Positions 1-12,190 of a stretch of DNA of 64,000 bases are shown piece by piece. The number at the start of each line of letters is the position of its first letter. Within the stretch, counting starts at the first letter, position 1. Origin of the DNA: Inia geoffrensis. Lineage: Eukaryota > Chordata > Mammalia > Artiodactyla > Iniidae. The stretch is taken from the NCBI GenBank assembly GCA_036417435.1, contig CM070905.1, forward strand, positions 16,655,592 to 16,719,591. Direction: 5' to 3'. A program made the position numbers and the translations under genes. The notes beneath the pieces were generated by a model, which worked only from the letters and a program-made list of their open reading frames with translations, searched no databases and was not told where the DNA came from.

Positions 1-711
1 TTGAAGTCACCCTGAAATAATGCATTATATCCTGTGGCTCTACCTTCAGCCTCCACACCCTCACATCCCACGACCACTGGGAGACTGTAAGATACACATG
101 AGAAAATCAAGACAGCTCTGTCCAGTCTTGACCTCAGCCTCCCCCAGCATTGGTTGTTTACATTAAATATCTGATTTTGTCATTTCTTCTCTCTTAGGTG
201 ATCTTTTGAAAATGAATTCACATTTTCCTTTCTTTCTCCATTATTTCTGACTATGAAGCCTACATAAGCCCAGGGAGTTGCTTGGATCTTTAAAAACAAA
301 ACCAAACCAAACCACATAGACACCCCAAAGCAGAGAAATAAAGGGGAAGGAATGTCCTGGCCAGCAACAGAGAAGAAGAAAACCCAGTGATCTGTTGCTA
401 TTTTGTTCTTTCATATCATTAATGCCTTTCATATCATAATATTCTTTCATATCATTAATAAAACAGGGCTACACGTTCCAAAAAGAGCAATAAAGCAAAA
501 CGCCAATGAAATCTAACAAATATTTTCTCAAACTTGAATAAAACAGAGTCCATGGATAACCTAACTACCATGTTCAATAGAAGTCATGATACTTGTGGCC
601 TTTTGGAGAGGAGCTGCAAAAGGAAACGGCATTTTTAGCAAGCAATCAGCAATAATGTCCATTTTCTTCTTCTAGGTCATCACTGAAAACACTTTATTTT
701 AAACATATACT
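1..711. other. unique non-coding DNA
   Basis: I recognise no gene or repeat family here. The only structure is a short tandem repeat at 408-461, listed separately. Short frames on either strand lack recognisable domains. Confidence 0.5.
408..461. repeat. 18-bp tandem repeat, three copies
   Basis: Three consecutive 18-bp units begin with CTTTCATATCAT at 408, 426 and 444. Copies 1 and 3 share CTTTCATATCATTAAT; copy 2 differs in its last bases. This is a simple local duplication in unique AT-rich sequence, with no function visible. Confidence 0.8.
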
Positions 712-905
712 TGCATCTGTGCCACTCACTGTGTGTTTTTGGAGAATTATTTAACTGCTCTATGCCTCATATTTTTAATCTGTAAAAGGGATACAGTAAT
801 AGTAACACTCCCCTGGGGTTTTTATAAGGAATAATAGAGTTCATTCATGTAAAGTTTTCAGAAGAAGGACCGACATATAGCAAATTAGCTATAATTATAA
901 GACTG
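712..905 (+). repeat. MIR SINE (ancient, tRNA-derived)
   Basis: The order of diagnostic blocks matches a sense MIR: a degraded core ending in a run like ATTTAACTGCTC, then TGCCTCA, then AATCTGTAAAAGGGATA, then TTATAAGGAATAATAGAGTT and a decayed tail. It is heavily diverged, as expected for a repeat older than placental mammals. No target-site duplication is recognisable. Confidence 0.7.
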
Positions 906-3900
906 TCAGTCAGAATTTGAAAACAGATTCTTGGGTCATGCCTCTGACCTACTGAATCGGAATATTTAGGAGTGAATCTTGCCAATGGAAACCATACTGC
1001 TCCTCAATTTCATGCAACAAGCATGTTAAACATAATCCATCAAAATACCGACCCAAAGAAATCCCATTTTTTCCCCCTTCTAGTTTCTCTTTCTATACAA
1101 GAAAAGATCATGTGCATTCTGAGCATTTTATTTTTATTTCTTAAGACAGTTCACTTTCTGAGATAAAAGAGTACTCCCCCATCCCAGGAATATAGTTTTT
1201 ACATTTATTAGTAACTCACGGTGTGGAACGTTTTCAAAAGTGCTTTCTAAAGACTTTATAGAATGCATCTATGGGTTTCCTTTTATCTACATGCCTATTT
1301 TCCACCTCAAAGAACACTAATTAGTAATTTCCACTTGTGAAGCCAAACTTCAGTTACCTGCAACCTCAGAAAGTTACTTTTAGGCATGTGCTAAAGAGCT
1401 CAGATGCTCCAAAGGGATGACTTTGAATCTTTGACAAAGTTCCATTTTGAATAACACTGTAAATAAGATCACCACCAACATGAGGAGAAGGTGAATAACA
1501 AGTCTCATTTCTGGGAAGGTGGTGCATATTTTATTGTGCCATGTTGATTTCAATGTTGGAGCAATAATTAGACTTCAGTAATTAGATGCACAAATCAGCA
1601 CTCTGTCATCATAAGCACATTAAGAGGGTGACGAGTTCAACTCAAGTGATTTCCCACCAGGTATGGCGTCCATAATATTTTCTTAATTTTCTGCTTTCAA
1701 AGAACCAAGAAAATGAATGTGCGAGCCTTGCCTATATGGGGAAAATGAGCCAAGAGCAAGGAGATTTTGTCTTGTCTTCATCTCCCACTCACACAAACTG
1801 TTCAAGATTTGAACTAGGAAAGCACAGCATTCGTCAGCAGGAGGGTTGGGAAAGGCGGGCTGATCTTTCTGATGTACGCCAAAGGAACCTCTCTTTTCCT
1901 TGACCTCAGTTTGAAATATAACAATCCTGGGTTAAAAGTGAACCTCCACTAGATGACAATCACTGCTTAAAATGGGTGCTACAGTTGCCCTCACTGTTTT
2001 GAAATCTTAATAACAGTCCCATAATAGACACACTATTCTTCTTAGAGTTATTTATTTTCCCTGCAAACCTTTCTAGAGAGTAATTTTAAATGCTTCTATT
2101 CTTTAGCTAAAAAAGATTCTTTCTCTCCTAGAAAATCCTAAGCTTTCTTTTTCAGTCCCTGCAATAGGAGTTTCCGTATACAAATGAGACTGACTCTGAG
2201 TGACAATGCTTGGTGACAGTTTAACAAACGATGCTTTGCTATTTTTTTCCTTCTCCTTTTTTCTTGAAGCTTGGCATCACAGCTGTTTTAAACTCTTCCT
2301 CTCCAAGCAGTGATGGTGTTATCCAAAGCCTGAAAACATTTACTGCTGCTGGGTCTAAAATATTTAAAATACAGGGCTCATTTTCGAACAGGGAATACAA
2401 AGAAGGGGGACAAAATGAAATGCTCCCCTCTAAGATGTTAAGCAGCTGCAATGGTGATAAATCAGTGTTCAGAATGCAGGAGAAAAAGGCCACACGGGGA
2501 CATGTATTTCCTAGAAAAGCATTTAGCATCTGGGCATTCCTCCTTCCAGGATGTATTGCCCAGTTCCTCTTTAGAGGTGAACCTCTAACACAGGGAGAAC
2601 AAACATTTCAACCACATCAACCTCAGGGTAGATTTTGACAAACAGCTTAAATTTCCCCTTTTCACAGCCTAAGTGAGATGCTGGATCTCAGATGGAGATA
2701 AGATTCCAGAAAGTTCAAAGTGAAAGTCTTATCAGACTCTTCTAAGTGGGGCCCAAATTATTTGAATCAATGACTGTGCGGTAAAGAGTAGGCTAGGAAA
2801 TCTCAAAATCGTTTCAGTCTGTAGGGAAACTTAATTTCTTAGAATTTAGAGTCCACTAGTCACATACTCATGGGAATTCACATAATTTCTCAGATCATAT
2901 AGTTACCTGGTTCTTAAGCTAACTAAAATTGTCCTTCAAGGGACAGGTGGAAATTTTAAAACATTTCAAAGATATCCTGCCAGGCACCATCACAGAGGAC
3001 AGCGTCCTCAGTAAATCTGATCTACTCTGTTTCTTAAGAGTGACTGAGATAATTGTGACGCACAAAGCAGCCTTTTGCCAAGCAAGGCTCAACTGAATGT
3101 AGCTGATAATGTCACCCCATGTAGACTTTTTCACTTTAGACACTCTTTCTCCTACTAGTGCCCCCAAAGAAGCATTCTCTGATTTACCGTGCCTAATAAG
3201 ACAGATCCTGGACACTTTGTCCTTTCTTCCTCATTTACTCAGCAAGGTGACTGGGATTTGGGTTTAAGGGCCTCATTTACAAAATCTCAAGAGCTGTATT
3301 CTATACAAACCTGCAAAAAGGAATGAGGCAAGGTCCCAGGTGAAGTCAATGTATGTGCTACATTTCTACAAGGCTTTTATTGACAAACGCTTTCTTAGAA
3401 AGGGAGCTCATTTTAAAAGGATGCCCAATAAACATGCATTGGTAATCACTGAACATTTTCAAGAACAACCACTCAAAATCTACCCTTAAAGTCCACAGCT
3501 GACACAATGTGCTCTCCTTTTATTGAGGCCAGGATACGGAGCAGACAGATTTCCCTGCTTGACTGAAATCCCATGGAAGTGTTTCTTTCTTGAGCAAGTC
3601 TCATGTAAACAAGCTGCCTGCCATTGCTTTGCTTCCTTCTGCAGCATTATGAATTGCACGAGACACTTCTGAGAGTAGAGTGTTTCTCAGAAGTCTATTA
3701 TAAACTAAATGTGAAGTATGGAAATTGGCTCAACAGAATTAGTATATCATGCAATATTCTCTTAGATACTAGGGCAACAAAAATAAATAGCTAAGAAAGA
3801 CTCCTGCCCTTCAGAAAGCTAACCCAGTTGGAAAGAACAACAGAAACAGAAATGTTGTTCTTAGGCATTTGTGATAAAACTTTTGATGCCGTAACCCATG

Positions 3901-5424
3901 AGGGATTCAGGAAAGGACCTGACACTTCTCTATCAGACAGCTGATTCCATAGGTGGACTTTACATAAGGGACCTCCCTGGGATTTGGAAGCTATGACAAG
4001 TTAGATCTTGGGAGTGAGAGATGCTGGATGATGAAACAATACTTAAAATATTTAAAGCAATTAGCAGGACGATACTGTTAAAACTGAAGACATATAGTAG
4101 TGACCATATATTAATGAACAGAATATCCCACTCCAAAACATGCCTCTTTGGCATATTGATTATTTTGAGCTGGTTATTTTTGAGAAAAGGCAGACATAGG
4201 AAAAGTTCTGAAAACTGAGTAGCAGTTACCCTTTTGTAAGAGACCTTTTTACATTTGTAAGGGAAATCTCCATTTGTAAGGGTATCTCCCTCTCTGCACT
4301 AAGAAGAGAAGGATAACTCTAAAGCTCTAGAAACAAGTTTTATCAAAGGTGAAGGTGAAAGCTTAAATCTATATAACAACCTTACCCTCATTTACTGTGC
4401 TTTTCCTCGTAACCTCCCACAACTGGCCTCTTCCGCCACCCTACCCAACACCTTCTTTTGCCTTTAGTTGGAGATGTTATTTAAGATGATGGCTTGGGCC
4501 ATTTCAGAGAGTTACTCAGTTTTCCTAGGTCTCTCATGTATACTGGAGGTATACATATTATTAAAATTTTGTTTGTTTTTTTCATATTAATATTTTGTTA
4601 TAGGGGAATCTCAGCTAAGAACCTAAAAGGGTAGAGGGAAAATTATTTTTCCTCCCCCACACCATCTACCAAAACTTGGGCACATGCTTTTGTAGTATCC
4701 AGGGTAGACAAATGTAACTAATATCTAATTTCCAGAGTTAGTTAATGGAGAAGACTAGAGTAGGACAGGAGCATCACTGCATACTTTTGTCCAGGGCACT
4801 ATGCTCTAGGATGCACTTCCAATTTCACTGTAGCTTTTATTATACTAATTTTGTCTTGTTTTGTGTTTTGGAAGTAATAAGGTGACTGTGAAGTTACTTA
4901 GTAGCGAGTATCTCTGGCACATGGACATTTCTATAATTTGAGAAAGAAAACTCTTGGGCACGGCCGTTACACCTTATTCTAATTATATAATGGCACTGGC
5001 GATGACAGTAATGTGACTAAGAACTGGAATGCAGTCCCTGTTTATGGAATGCACTTAAAGCAACGGAAACATTTTTGAGCCATAGTTTATACTTTCAGTT
5101 TGCAGAAAAATACTAGGCTTATCCCTGGGAATGTTCTCTTAGGTTTCTATATGTCTTGCCGTAGAGTTGGTCCCGAGTGATGAGAGAGAGAATGAAAATG
5201 GGGCAAGTATGTAAATTTTCAAGGTGAAAGTGGGAATATGCCACCCAGTATCTACGAAGAGCAATGGTACATAGAAAGGCTTTTTAATCATCATATAAGT
5301 AGGGATTACCTGGACAATACTAGGAAAGTGAAGAAGATTAAAAATTGCTAAGTATAAATAGTAGACTTGCTTTTAGGGCCAAAACATGGGAAAGATGGGA
5401 TCCAAAACTCTTCAGAGTAAAGCA
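906..5424. other. mostly unique non-coding DNA
   Basis: No gene is supported in this 4.5-kb stretch. A 135-codon frame at 2231-2638 on the plus strand has no recognisable domain or gene context and overlaps a 96-codon frame on the other strand, so I treat it as chance. A weak LINE-2-like signal (antisense) lies near 3760-3960. At about 4253-4290 a unit of roughly 19 bp starting CATTTGTAAGGG occurs twice in tandem. Confidence 0.45.
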
Positions 5425-5492
5425 AGGTTCAGGTTCAAACTTCACCACTTATTAGATGTGACCCTGGACAAAATGCTTAATCCCTTTACACC

Positions 5493-5960
5493 TGTAAAAG
5501 GAAAGTCAAAATGGAGCTAGTATCACTAAGAGAGCTCTCTAAAATGGACCCAGAAGGCCACTGAGGAAGTGTGACTTGTGTACATCTTAACCCGGATGGA
5601 ACCTGACCTTTTGATCTCTTATTGTTTCAGCAGGCATCTAGAAGATCTGCCAGAAACTCAAGATACTTATCGGACACTTACCCTAAAATAACTTGCAACA
5701 GTCTGTCTACGCATCAAACCCTTACCCGAAAATAACCTGTGACAGCCTATTCTTTAAAGACAAATATTTCCTTTCCTGCATCACAGTCAATCACAACTCT
5801 CTCCAGACAACTTACCAACCTAATGGCTTTTGTCTTTGTAAGACCCTGACTCTTTCTCTTCCCTGATCTTACCCAAATCTGTGTTTCCTGAATTGCGGTT
5901 TTTAATACTTTAATAAAGCTCTTTGTCCCTTGCAGTCTTGATACTGATTTCTGTTTGACA
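5493..5960 (+). mobile_element. solo LTR of an endogenous retrovirus (ERV1-like)
   Basis: The element starts TGTAAAAGG and ends GTTTGACA, so it has TG...CA termini. It is flanked by a 4-bp direct repeat CACC (5489-5492 and 5961-5964), the duplication size typical of gammaretrovirus-like ERV1 integration. A polyadenylation signal AATAAA sits at 5912-5917 near the R/U5 side. No internal retroviral sequence lies on either side, so this is a solo LTR left by LTR-LTR recombination. The subfamily name is not certain. Confidence 0.8.
5912..5917 (+). promoter_or_regulatory. polyadenylation signal of the solo LTR
   Basis: AATAAA followed by GCTCTTTGTCCC, in the usual place near the 3' part of an LTR. 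Confidence 0.6.
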
Positions 5961-6085
5961 CACCTCAGTTCCCTCACATGTAAACTAATGTGTAGAATCT
6001 GCCCCAGAGTCGTCATGTTGATTAAATGAAATTGTATTTGCGAAAAGTATTTTGTAAGATGTGAATTATTATTGACAGTGGATAT

Positions 6086-7606
6086 GTAACTAAACTGTGA
6101 TGTGAATGACTGATTTCTTTTCTCCTTGCCCATTCCCACTTCCCCCAGGCAGCTGTTTCCTTCTTAATTAAAAATAATGTCTACTTAAGAGAATATGAGC
6201 CAATATGTGGCTGGGGGACAGGGGAAGTTTGGGGCAGGGTGTTATTCTTGTTCGCCCAAGTTATATGAGGAAAGAATATATATGTAACCTTACTAGAAAG
6301 ATGAAGCAATCACTGGTGTCTCCTTTCCTTTACTTATTTAGTCTTATCAGCTCCTGGTATGGAATGTCAACGCAAGGTACCCCTTGTCCTTATATGGCTC
6401 TTAATGAAGAAATGAAATTTCTGCTCCAAAACAAAGATACCTGTCCTGCCCTGTGTCAAGCACAGAACTCCCCACAGTTGCTTTGCTCTGGCTTCCAAAA
6501 CCATGAGTAGTCTTATCTGTTAGCTATAGAAACTAGTTTCTGATCCTCTAGACTATAAGTACATTCCGATAGTAAAAAGAAATAGACTAACTCCTTATGA
6601 ATCTAAGCTTTCATACAAGGATTTTTTTTTCTGACCACCTAAATTCACAAGTGTTCTCTCATTCCAAGCCTTTTTGCCTTTAAACATTTTCTCAGTTGCT
6701 ACCTTGCTCTTATGTGTGCTACTGATTGGTTTGAGATTCACCAGATAATTTTAACTGCAACTCTCTACTTCCTAGTGATTCTGCGTAAGTTTAGACTTGC
6801 ACGCCTCCTTCTTAAATTTAAAAATAAAAAATCTGGTGTGAACCATGTTTCTCCTGTCTCTTTTAAACGTAACAACATTTCTTATAAATCAGGGTGTGGT
6901 TACTGCACTTGGGCTGTAAGCATGGTAGACCCTTCCCCCAATCACCAAATCAGTTTTCTTTAAGTATATTCAATCTCAAAGTTATTTTGAAGTGGTTAAT
7001 TGCTCAGAACTTGAACACCTAAAGGGAATATTTCTCAGGCTACAATTATATGAATATGATGATAATTCTCATGGAGGAATTTTAAAACTTTTATTAAAAT
7101 ATGAGCTATCTTTGGCACTGGCTTATTACCTTTGGCCAGAATATTAATATGCTATTAACATAAATACATTATTTATATACCATTAAAAATAATCCCAACA
7201 CATTAAACAGTTTTTTACTATGACTACTTAGTGACAATGACTTATTCTGCAATGTTAGAATTGGTAAAGTTTTTCTCCAGAACTTCTGGTTGTTATATTT
7301 ATTTCTAATTTGGAGATATCCCTGGTAAAGTTAAGTTGTAAACTAAAAGAAAATAACTGAATTAACAGACTAATGAAGACAGAAAAATACGAATAAGTTC
7401 TAAAACTGGTTGTAATAGAGGGAAACAGATTAGGGTGGGGAGAGGGAATGTGAGAAGACATCTTGAAAAAGGCACTTACCAAGTGAAACTGAAACCAAGC
7501 CCCTCTAAAACCTAGTTCCCCTGCCAAATATATGATTAATCTCTTTACCTACAACTTTACTTCCTTTCTTGTCCTGCCCGTGTTACCCTCTGGATTGAGG
7601 AGTATC
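6086..7606. other. unique non-coding DNA
   Basis: No gene or confident repeat recognised. The open frames at 6205-6510 (+), 6712-6963 (+) and 7255-7527 (-) show no domain and no coding context. Confidence 0.45.
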
Positions 7607-7621
7607 AAAGAAAAGGGGGGA
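7607..7621 (+). other. polypurine tract upstream of an LTR
   Basis: A run of purines (AAAGAAAAGGGGGG) lies immediately 5' of the LTR start at 7623, the position used to prime plus-strand retroviral DNA. Its presence suggests the adjacent LTR is a 3' LTR that kept a sliver of internal sequence rather than a clean solo LTR. Confidence 0.65.
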
Positions 7622-8043
7622 TTGAAACTGAGCAGGACCCTGCAGGGCCTTCCCAGGTACAAAACCTCTTTGTGTCCCTCATTTCTTGTTTGTAGAAAAA
7701 AGGCTTTAGTCTCCTAGGCCTTCACTGAATTCCAAAGAGCAGACTAGAGCAGTTACTAATTAGGGAAGTGAGGGAATGCAGAAACAAAGGAAAAAGAGTC
7801 AAGCAAGAAAAGTAATCATAGCTTAAACAATAGGTCAGTAATAAAACAGAGTCCTAGTTCCTCCTCAAGGGATATACATAATAATCTAACACCTATCTTT
7901 GACTTGTTCTGCAGAAAACAAGACCTTCACCTTGGTGGAGGAGGTGGCCTGATGCTGACCAGCACAGTAGACCCCAGAGTGGTTGGAACCGGAAGGTTGA
8001 TGGTTAAGATTCCTGAAACATCACCCTGCCACCCCACCATCAA

Positions 8044-8100
8044 CCAATCAGAAGAAAGTCCATGAGCTGGAACCCTCACCCTGAATGTTACCTTTAAAAA
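8044..8100 (+). promoter_or_regulatory. LTR U3 promoter motifs (CCAAT and TATA-like)
   Basis: CCAATCAG at 8044-8051 and TTTAAAAA at 8093-8100 are spaced about 42 bp apart, as in gammaretrovirus-type LTR promoters. Whether the promoter is active cannot be judged from sequence. Confidence 0.5.
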
Positions 8101-8175
8101 CCCTTCCTTGAAAGCCATTAGGGAGTTCAGGTCTTTTGAGCATGAGCTGCCCATTCTCCTTGCTTGGCAACCTGA

Positions 8176-8181
8176 AATAAA
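8176..8181 (+). promoter_or_regulatory. polyadenylation signal of the ERV LTR
   Basis: AATAAA in the R region, about 76 bp downstream of the TATA-like box. Confidence 0.6.
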
Positions 8182-8269
8182 CACTGTAATTTCCTTTACC
8201 ACAACCCAGTGTCAGTAGATTGGCTTTGCTGTGTGGCAGGTGAGCAGCCCCAAGTTCAGTGTGGTAACA

Positions 8270-9549
8270 AAATTAGGTGTCCTAGTGGAGCCATTACTCA
8301 TAATCTAAAAAGACAACTAAGAACCAACTCCTGGTGTCTATCACAAAATACATCCATGGGAAGATGGAAGACTAAAACAAGCACTGTCAGAGAAAGGCAA
8401 TGGGCCATTGTTATTTTGTGCTCCTTTGCTAAACTGCTAGAAACTACAACATGGCTCTCATACTAAGCTGAAAGTTCTCGGCTCCTCAAATGTGTCTTAT
8501 AAACCCATCCCATTGAACTGTTTAGGTAAATATGTAGCAGAAACAAAAACAGTCTTGAAAAAGCTTCTATTTCTGTTTGCTTTTTGCCTTCTCCCTTCTG
8601 GGGTGACAGTTCTCTCTGTAAACCGCTTTAGAAACCTGGTGGCATAGACAAAGAGAACTTACTCAAAACAGCCTGGAGGTGTGCTGACAGGGTGGAGGAA
8701 AGACTTGGAATGTATAGCAATCAAGTTGCTAAGGATAAGCGTCAGAATATAATATCCAAAACCAGCTTGCCACTGTATTTCTCGAAATGGATCCATGGTG
8801 AACCAGAAAAATTAATCTAAATGTTTTATTAAAGATATAAATAGCATCTTCTCTGCCAGTTTTACAAAGCACAGCAGTGCTGGGGAGACAGCATTTTTTA
8901 AGCATTTCTATGTGACCGTGTATAAACACGCAGAGCATTTATTTAGCTTTCAGTTAGCCCTGAAGGATAAAAGTGACTGTCTAGTATAGACAATACTTCA
9001 TAATACAATTACAAACAACATGAATTTGTAGATGAATGGTTCTTTTGGAGTTAAGTCTACAGTCTCCCTTCACCTTCTCCTAAGTCTGCTCCCATCGTTG
9101 CCAATGTTTATATTTTTCCTTAATAGTGACCATCTTGATTCGCTTAAAAATAACTTGTCAAGCAGTTATTTATGTGCACACTTCTGTGTCATGAGATCAG
9201 CAAATGGCAAGCTTCAGATTCTCGTAGAAAGAATGTACCTTGTACACAGTATTGTCCTATTGCAATGGGATGAACTGGGTGAATATGCACATGGACACAT
9301 CTGGAAACATCAATCAGCCTCTTGTAACTAGGTCCCTTTACGCATTGGAAAGCCTCTTGTATCATGCACATAGAGGACTGATCATTTGGTCAACATCAAA
9401 GGATTAATTCACTCTATATTGTTGAATTACCCCAGTATTGTGAATTTTTAATTTTAGTCTTCATAAATTTAAAAACAAATGTTAACTGCTTGATAGATTT
9501 GTTCTAGAATGTACTTCAATATAACCTGGCTTCCTAAATGCAATGCAAA
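8270..9549. other. unique non-coding DNA
   Basis: No gene or confident repeat recognised. The frame at 9032-9331 (+) overlaps one on the other strand and has no recognisable domain. Confidence 0.45.
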
Positions 9550-9700
9550 AGTGATGGCTTAGTAGAAAGTGCCCTGCATCCTAATCCTAACTCTTTCAAG
9601 TTATATGGCCTTAGATAAATAATTTATCTCATCCATCATTTATTGTCTTCACCTGCAAAATGGCAATGTGTTCACCCTAAGTGATTCCAGATTATTTTAA
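9550..9700 (+). repeat. MIR SINE fragment
   Basis: The sense order AGTTATATGGCCTTAGATAA, AATTTATCTCATCC and CACCTGCAAAATGGCAATG matches the central and 3' part of MIR, strongly diverged. Confidence 0.6.
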
Positions 9701-9821
9701 AAATAGTTTAATACCTCAAGATTTATCATATTATATTTTGAGAAACCAGCTATTTATAATACTCCTTTGGCTAATTTTATGATGATTTTATCACCTTCAG
9801 AGTTTTAATACGTACTAAATT

Positions 9822-10355
9822 TTTAGGTAGAACAACGCCCTCCCTTCTGGAGATGTCCACATCCTAATCTCTGGAACTTCTGACTATGTTACTATAAACG
9901 GCAAAAAAAAAAGGGAATTCAGATGGTGAATGGAATTAAAGCTGCTAATCAGCTGACCTTAAAGGGAGATTATCCTGCATCATTCTGTTGGGTCCAATAC
10001 AACACAAGCATCCTTAAAAGTAGGTAACCAAGACAGAAGACTCAGTATCAGAGTAATGTGATGTGAAAAGAATTTGGCTGGCCATTACTAGCTTTGATCG
10101 TGGAAAGAGCCACGAGCCAAGGGATGCAGGCAGTCTGTAGAAGCTGGAAAATTAAAAAAACAAAAAAACAAAAACAGATTCTCTCCTAGAGCCCCCAGAA
10201 GGAAGGCAGCCATGCCGACACCTTGATTACATTCCAGTGAGAGCTATACTGGTCTTCTGAACTACTAAATTATGAGATAGAGATAATAAACCTGCATTTT
10301 TTTAAGCCACCAAGTTTATGGTATTTTGCTACAGCAGCCATAGCAAACTATATAC
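9822..10355 (+). mobile_element. MLT1-type LTR (ERVL-MaLR)
   Basis: Recognisable MaLR blocks occur in order: ATGTCCACATCCTAATCTC, then AGCTGACCTTAAAGGGAGAT, then GCCATGCCGACACCTTGAT, then AATAAACCTGCATTTTTTTA followed by AAGCCACCAAGTTTATGG and a GCAAACTATA end. An A-rich patch (10152-10176) interrupts the middle. This is a fossil LTR with no coding region. Confidence 0.8.
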
Positions 10356-11094
10356 CAAGTTTCCACTAGTGTGCAAAATGATTTAGGTATTGTAGATTTA
10401 ACCTGAATTTAGCTTGTCCAAATTTCCAGGTGAGTGCTTATGTTAGTGGTAATATAACTGTGCCAACTATTGTGCCCCCAATCTCAGCTAAGTATGGTGG
10501 CTACAGTCACCTTCCCAGAGTGGGAGTGGGGTGAGGGCTGCGAAGGTTTGAGGAAGCCATTTATTGCTGCTAAACGTTCACCACTTAGGACCGTTTGGCC
10601 ATATTTACCGGTTTTGAATCAGTACCTTGGAGACAGGACAGGACACATTCTTAATAGATTATTGAGATAGGCCCAAATGATGAATTACTCGGTGGTGCCG
10701 GCCTCTCTTGAGATCTCTGAGATTTGGGGAGTGACGGGGCTCTCATAACCTGAGAAGGGAGTATAAAGTCATCTCCATTCTGAAGCAGTACTTTTCTCAC
10801 CATCAAGTGCCTTCACCTGGCAAAGCCAGTTGGAGCCAAAATGTCAGATTTTCTCTGAGCCAGTGCAGCATACCACACGAAGCTTCTGTGAACTTTCTTA
10901 GTCTGAATTGCCTTCCTATGTCTCCCCATGTGCTAATCTCAATATCTGACTTGAATGTCATAGTCCTTGCTTATAATCTGTCTTCACAGTCTAGCAACCC
11001 TCTTGCCTTAGAATAAAGGCAAACTGAGCTCACTACTGGAAGGCGTGGACAGAAGATGGTATGGGTTAAAAAAAAAAAAAAGGCAGTGTGCATT
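10356..11094. other. unique non-coding DNA
   Basis: No gene or confident repeat. Frames of 66-69 codons (10470-10670, 10807-11016) lack domains. Confidence 0.4.
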
Positions 11095-11334
11095 ATTCAT
11101 TCATTCACTCATTTAATAAACAATATTTATTTATTGCCTATTTATAAGCCATGCATGGTTCTGTGTGCTAGAGATAAGTTAAGTTGACTACGACAGAATT
11201 TTGCTTTCATGGGCATCTTGTCGGCGGAAGTAAGCAATAAACAGCTAGCTAGCTAGACGGAGCTATAATATCGAACAATGGTGATTACTGTAAAATGCAG
11301 AAGCAAGTGAAAAGACTAGTCTAGATTATATATT
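11095..11334 (-). repeat. L2 LINE 3' part, antisense (left piece)
   Basis: ATTCATTCATTCACTC followed by AATATTTATTTATTGCC and a decayed 'catgcatggttctgtgtgct' block is the reverse complement of the L2 3' region. The element appears to resume after 11665, so an MLT-type LTR has split it. Confidence 0.65.
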
Positions 11335-11668
11335 ATGCTGTCTGCCAAATATTTATAGTTCTCCCTCCACACAGGCACAAGGTCAGACTGCAGTGGTTGG
11401 GGAACGGTCATGTGATTAGGTCTAGTTTTGAGATCTGAATGGCGCTGATGTGACTCAAAGCTGAGCATTTAATTACCAATGTGAGAACCACCAGGACTCT
11501 CCTTCCCTCTGGTATGGCGACTGCAATGTTCAAAATGGTAGAAGCTCCATAGTCTGGGTCCCTGAATGACTCCTGCTAACCACTGTGGATAAACAATGAG
11601 TTGTAAAATAAAACTTTGTTGTTTTATGCCACAAATATTTGTCTTTCCCTCCACAATATAATCTATCT
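11335..11668 (+). mobile_element. MaLR-type LTR inserted in an L2
   Basis: Blocks CCAAATATTTATAGTTCTCC, CCCTCTGGTATGGCGACTGC, CTGGGTCCCTGAATGACTCC and AATAAAACTTTGTTGTTTTA plus ATGCCACAAATATTTG match the general order of MLT/MaLR LTRs, ending in the usual polyadenylation region. Exact ends and subfamily are uncertain. Confidence 0.55.
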
Positions 11669-11880
11669 TACTCTGATAAAGATATTCAGGGAATGCATGA
11701 CACAAAGGAGCTGAAATTTCATCAGAGACATGACTGATAATAATTGAGCAACGTTAAGTTCTGGAGTAAGGATATTTCAGACAAGGGAAGTAGCTAGTGT
11801 AAGGGGCTTAGAGACAGGCACAAGCCAGGCTCGAAGAAAGTGGTGCACAGCTCTGAACCAAGCTTGGACATGGGTCATAT
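11669..11880 (-). repeat. L2 LINE, antisense (right piece)
   Basis: A stretch like ATTTCAGACAAGGGAAGTAG followed by TGTAAGGGGCTTAGAGACAG corresponds to the antisense L2 part that normally follows the piece at 11095-11334. This supports one L2 split by the LTR between them. Confidence 0.55.
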
Positions 11881-12190
11881 CTCGACAATGCCAGTTTTTT
11901 TTTTTTCTTCTTGCCTACTAATTTTTATTTCTTCACATGTTACTATTTATTTTGAAAAACATGGTAGATGTTTGAACCAGCATTTTTAATTCTTAGAACT
12001 CCAACCCAGAAATATAGCTCAGGACCTTTTTTCCTACCTATACAATTATTCTAATCAGATGTAGCCACTTTTTGTCACTATCTTCACACTCTAGCCTAAG
12101 TTCTTCTCATCATTTTCTTTGTAACTTTGGGGCAATGCTTAGGAGCTCATGTAGCCTCTGATTGACTTCAATGTCATCATTTTTAATCCC
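11881..12190. other. unique non-coding DNA
   Basis: No gene or repeat recognised; contains a poly-T run at about 11896-11905. Confidence 0.4.

Larger units (their letters stand above)
5425..6085 (+). repeat. MIR SINE, interrupted by a solo LTR
   Basis: The left part (5425-5492) carries the MIR core (CACTTATTAGATGTGACC, then a CTTAATCCCTTTACACC block). The right part (5961-6085) resumes at CTCAGTTCCCTCACATGTAA and runs through ATTAAATGAAATTGTA. Removing 5493-5964 rejoins the standard MIR order, which shows that the LTR landed inside an older MIR. Confidence 0.85.
7623..8269 (+). mobile_element. ERV1-like LTR (probable 3' LTR)
   Basis: The element starts TGAAACTGAGC directly after a polypurine tract and ends GTGTGGTAACA (TG...CA). 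Promoter-like elements are in order: a CCAAT box (CCAATCAG, 8044-8051), a TTTAAAAA TATA-like box (8093-8100) and a polyadenylation signal AATAAA at 8176-8181, followed by a U5-like GC-richer end. At about 647 bp this is a normal LTR length. No intact viral gene is nearby; upstream internal sequence is too short or decayed to identify. I assign ERV1 on architecture; the subfamily is unknown. Confidence 0.75.

Noticed and set aside
2231..2638. 135-codon plus frame
   Set aside because: No domain, no codon or splice context, and an overlapping 96-codon frame on the other strand; expected by chance in 64 kb.
5747..6139. 130-codon minus frame
   Set aside because: It spans the boundary of a solo LTR and a MIR, so it cannot be an ancestral gene.
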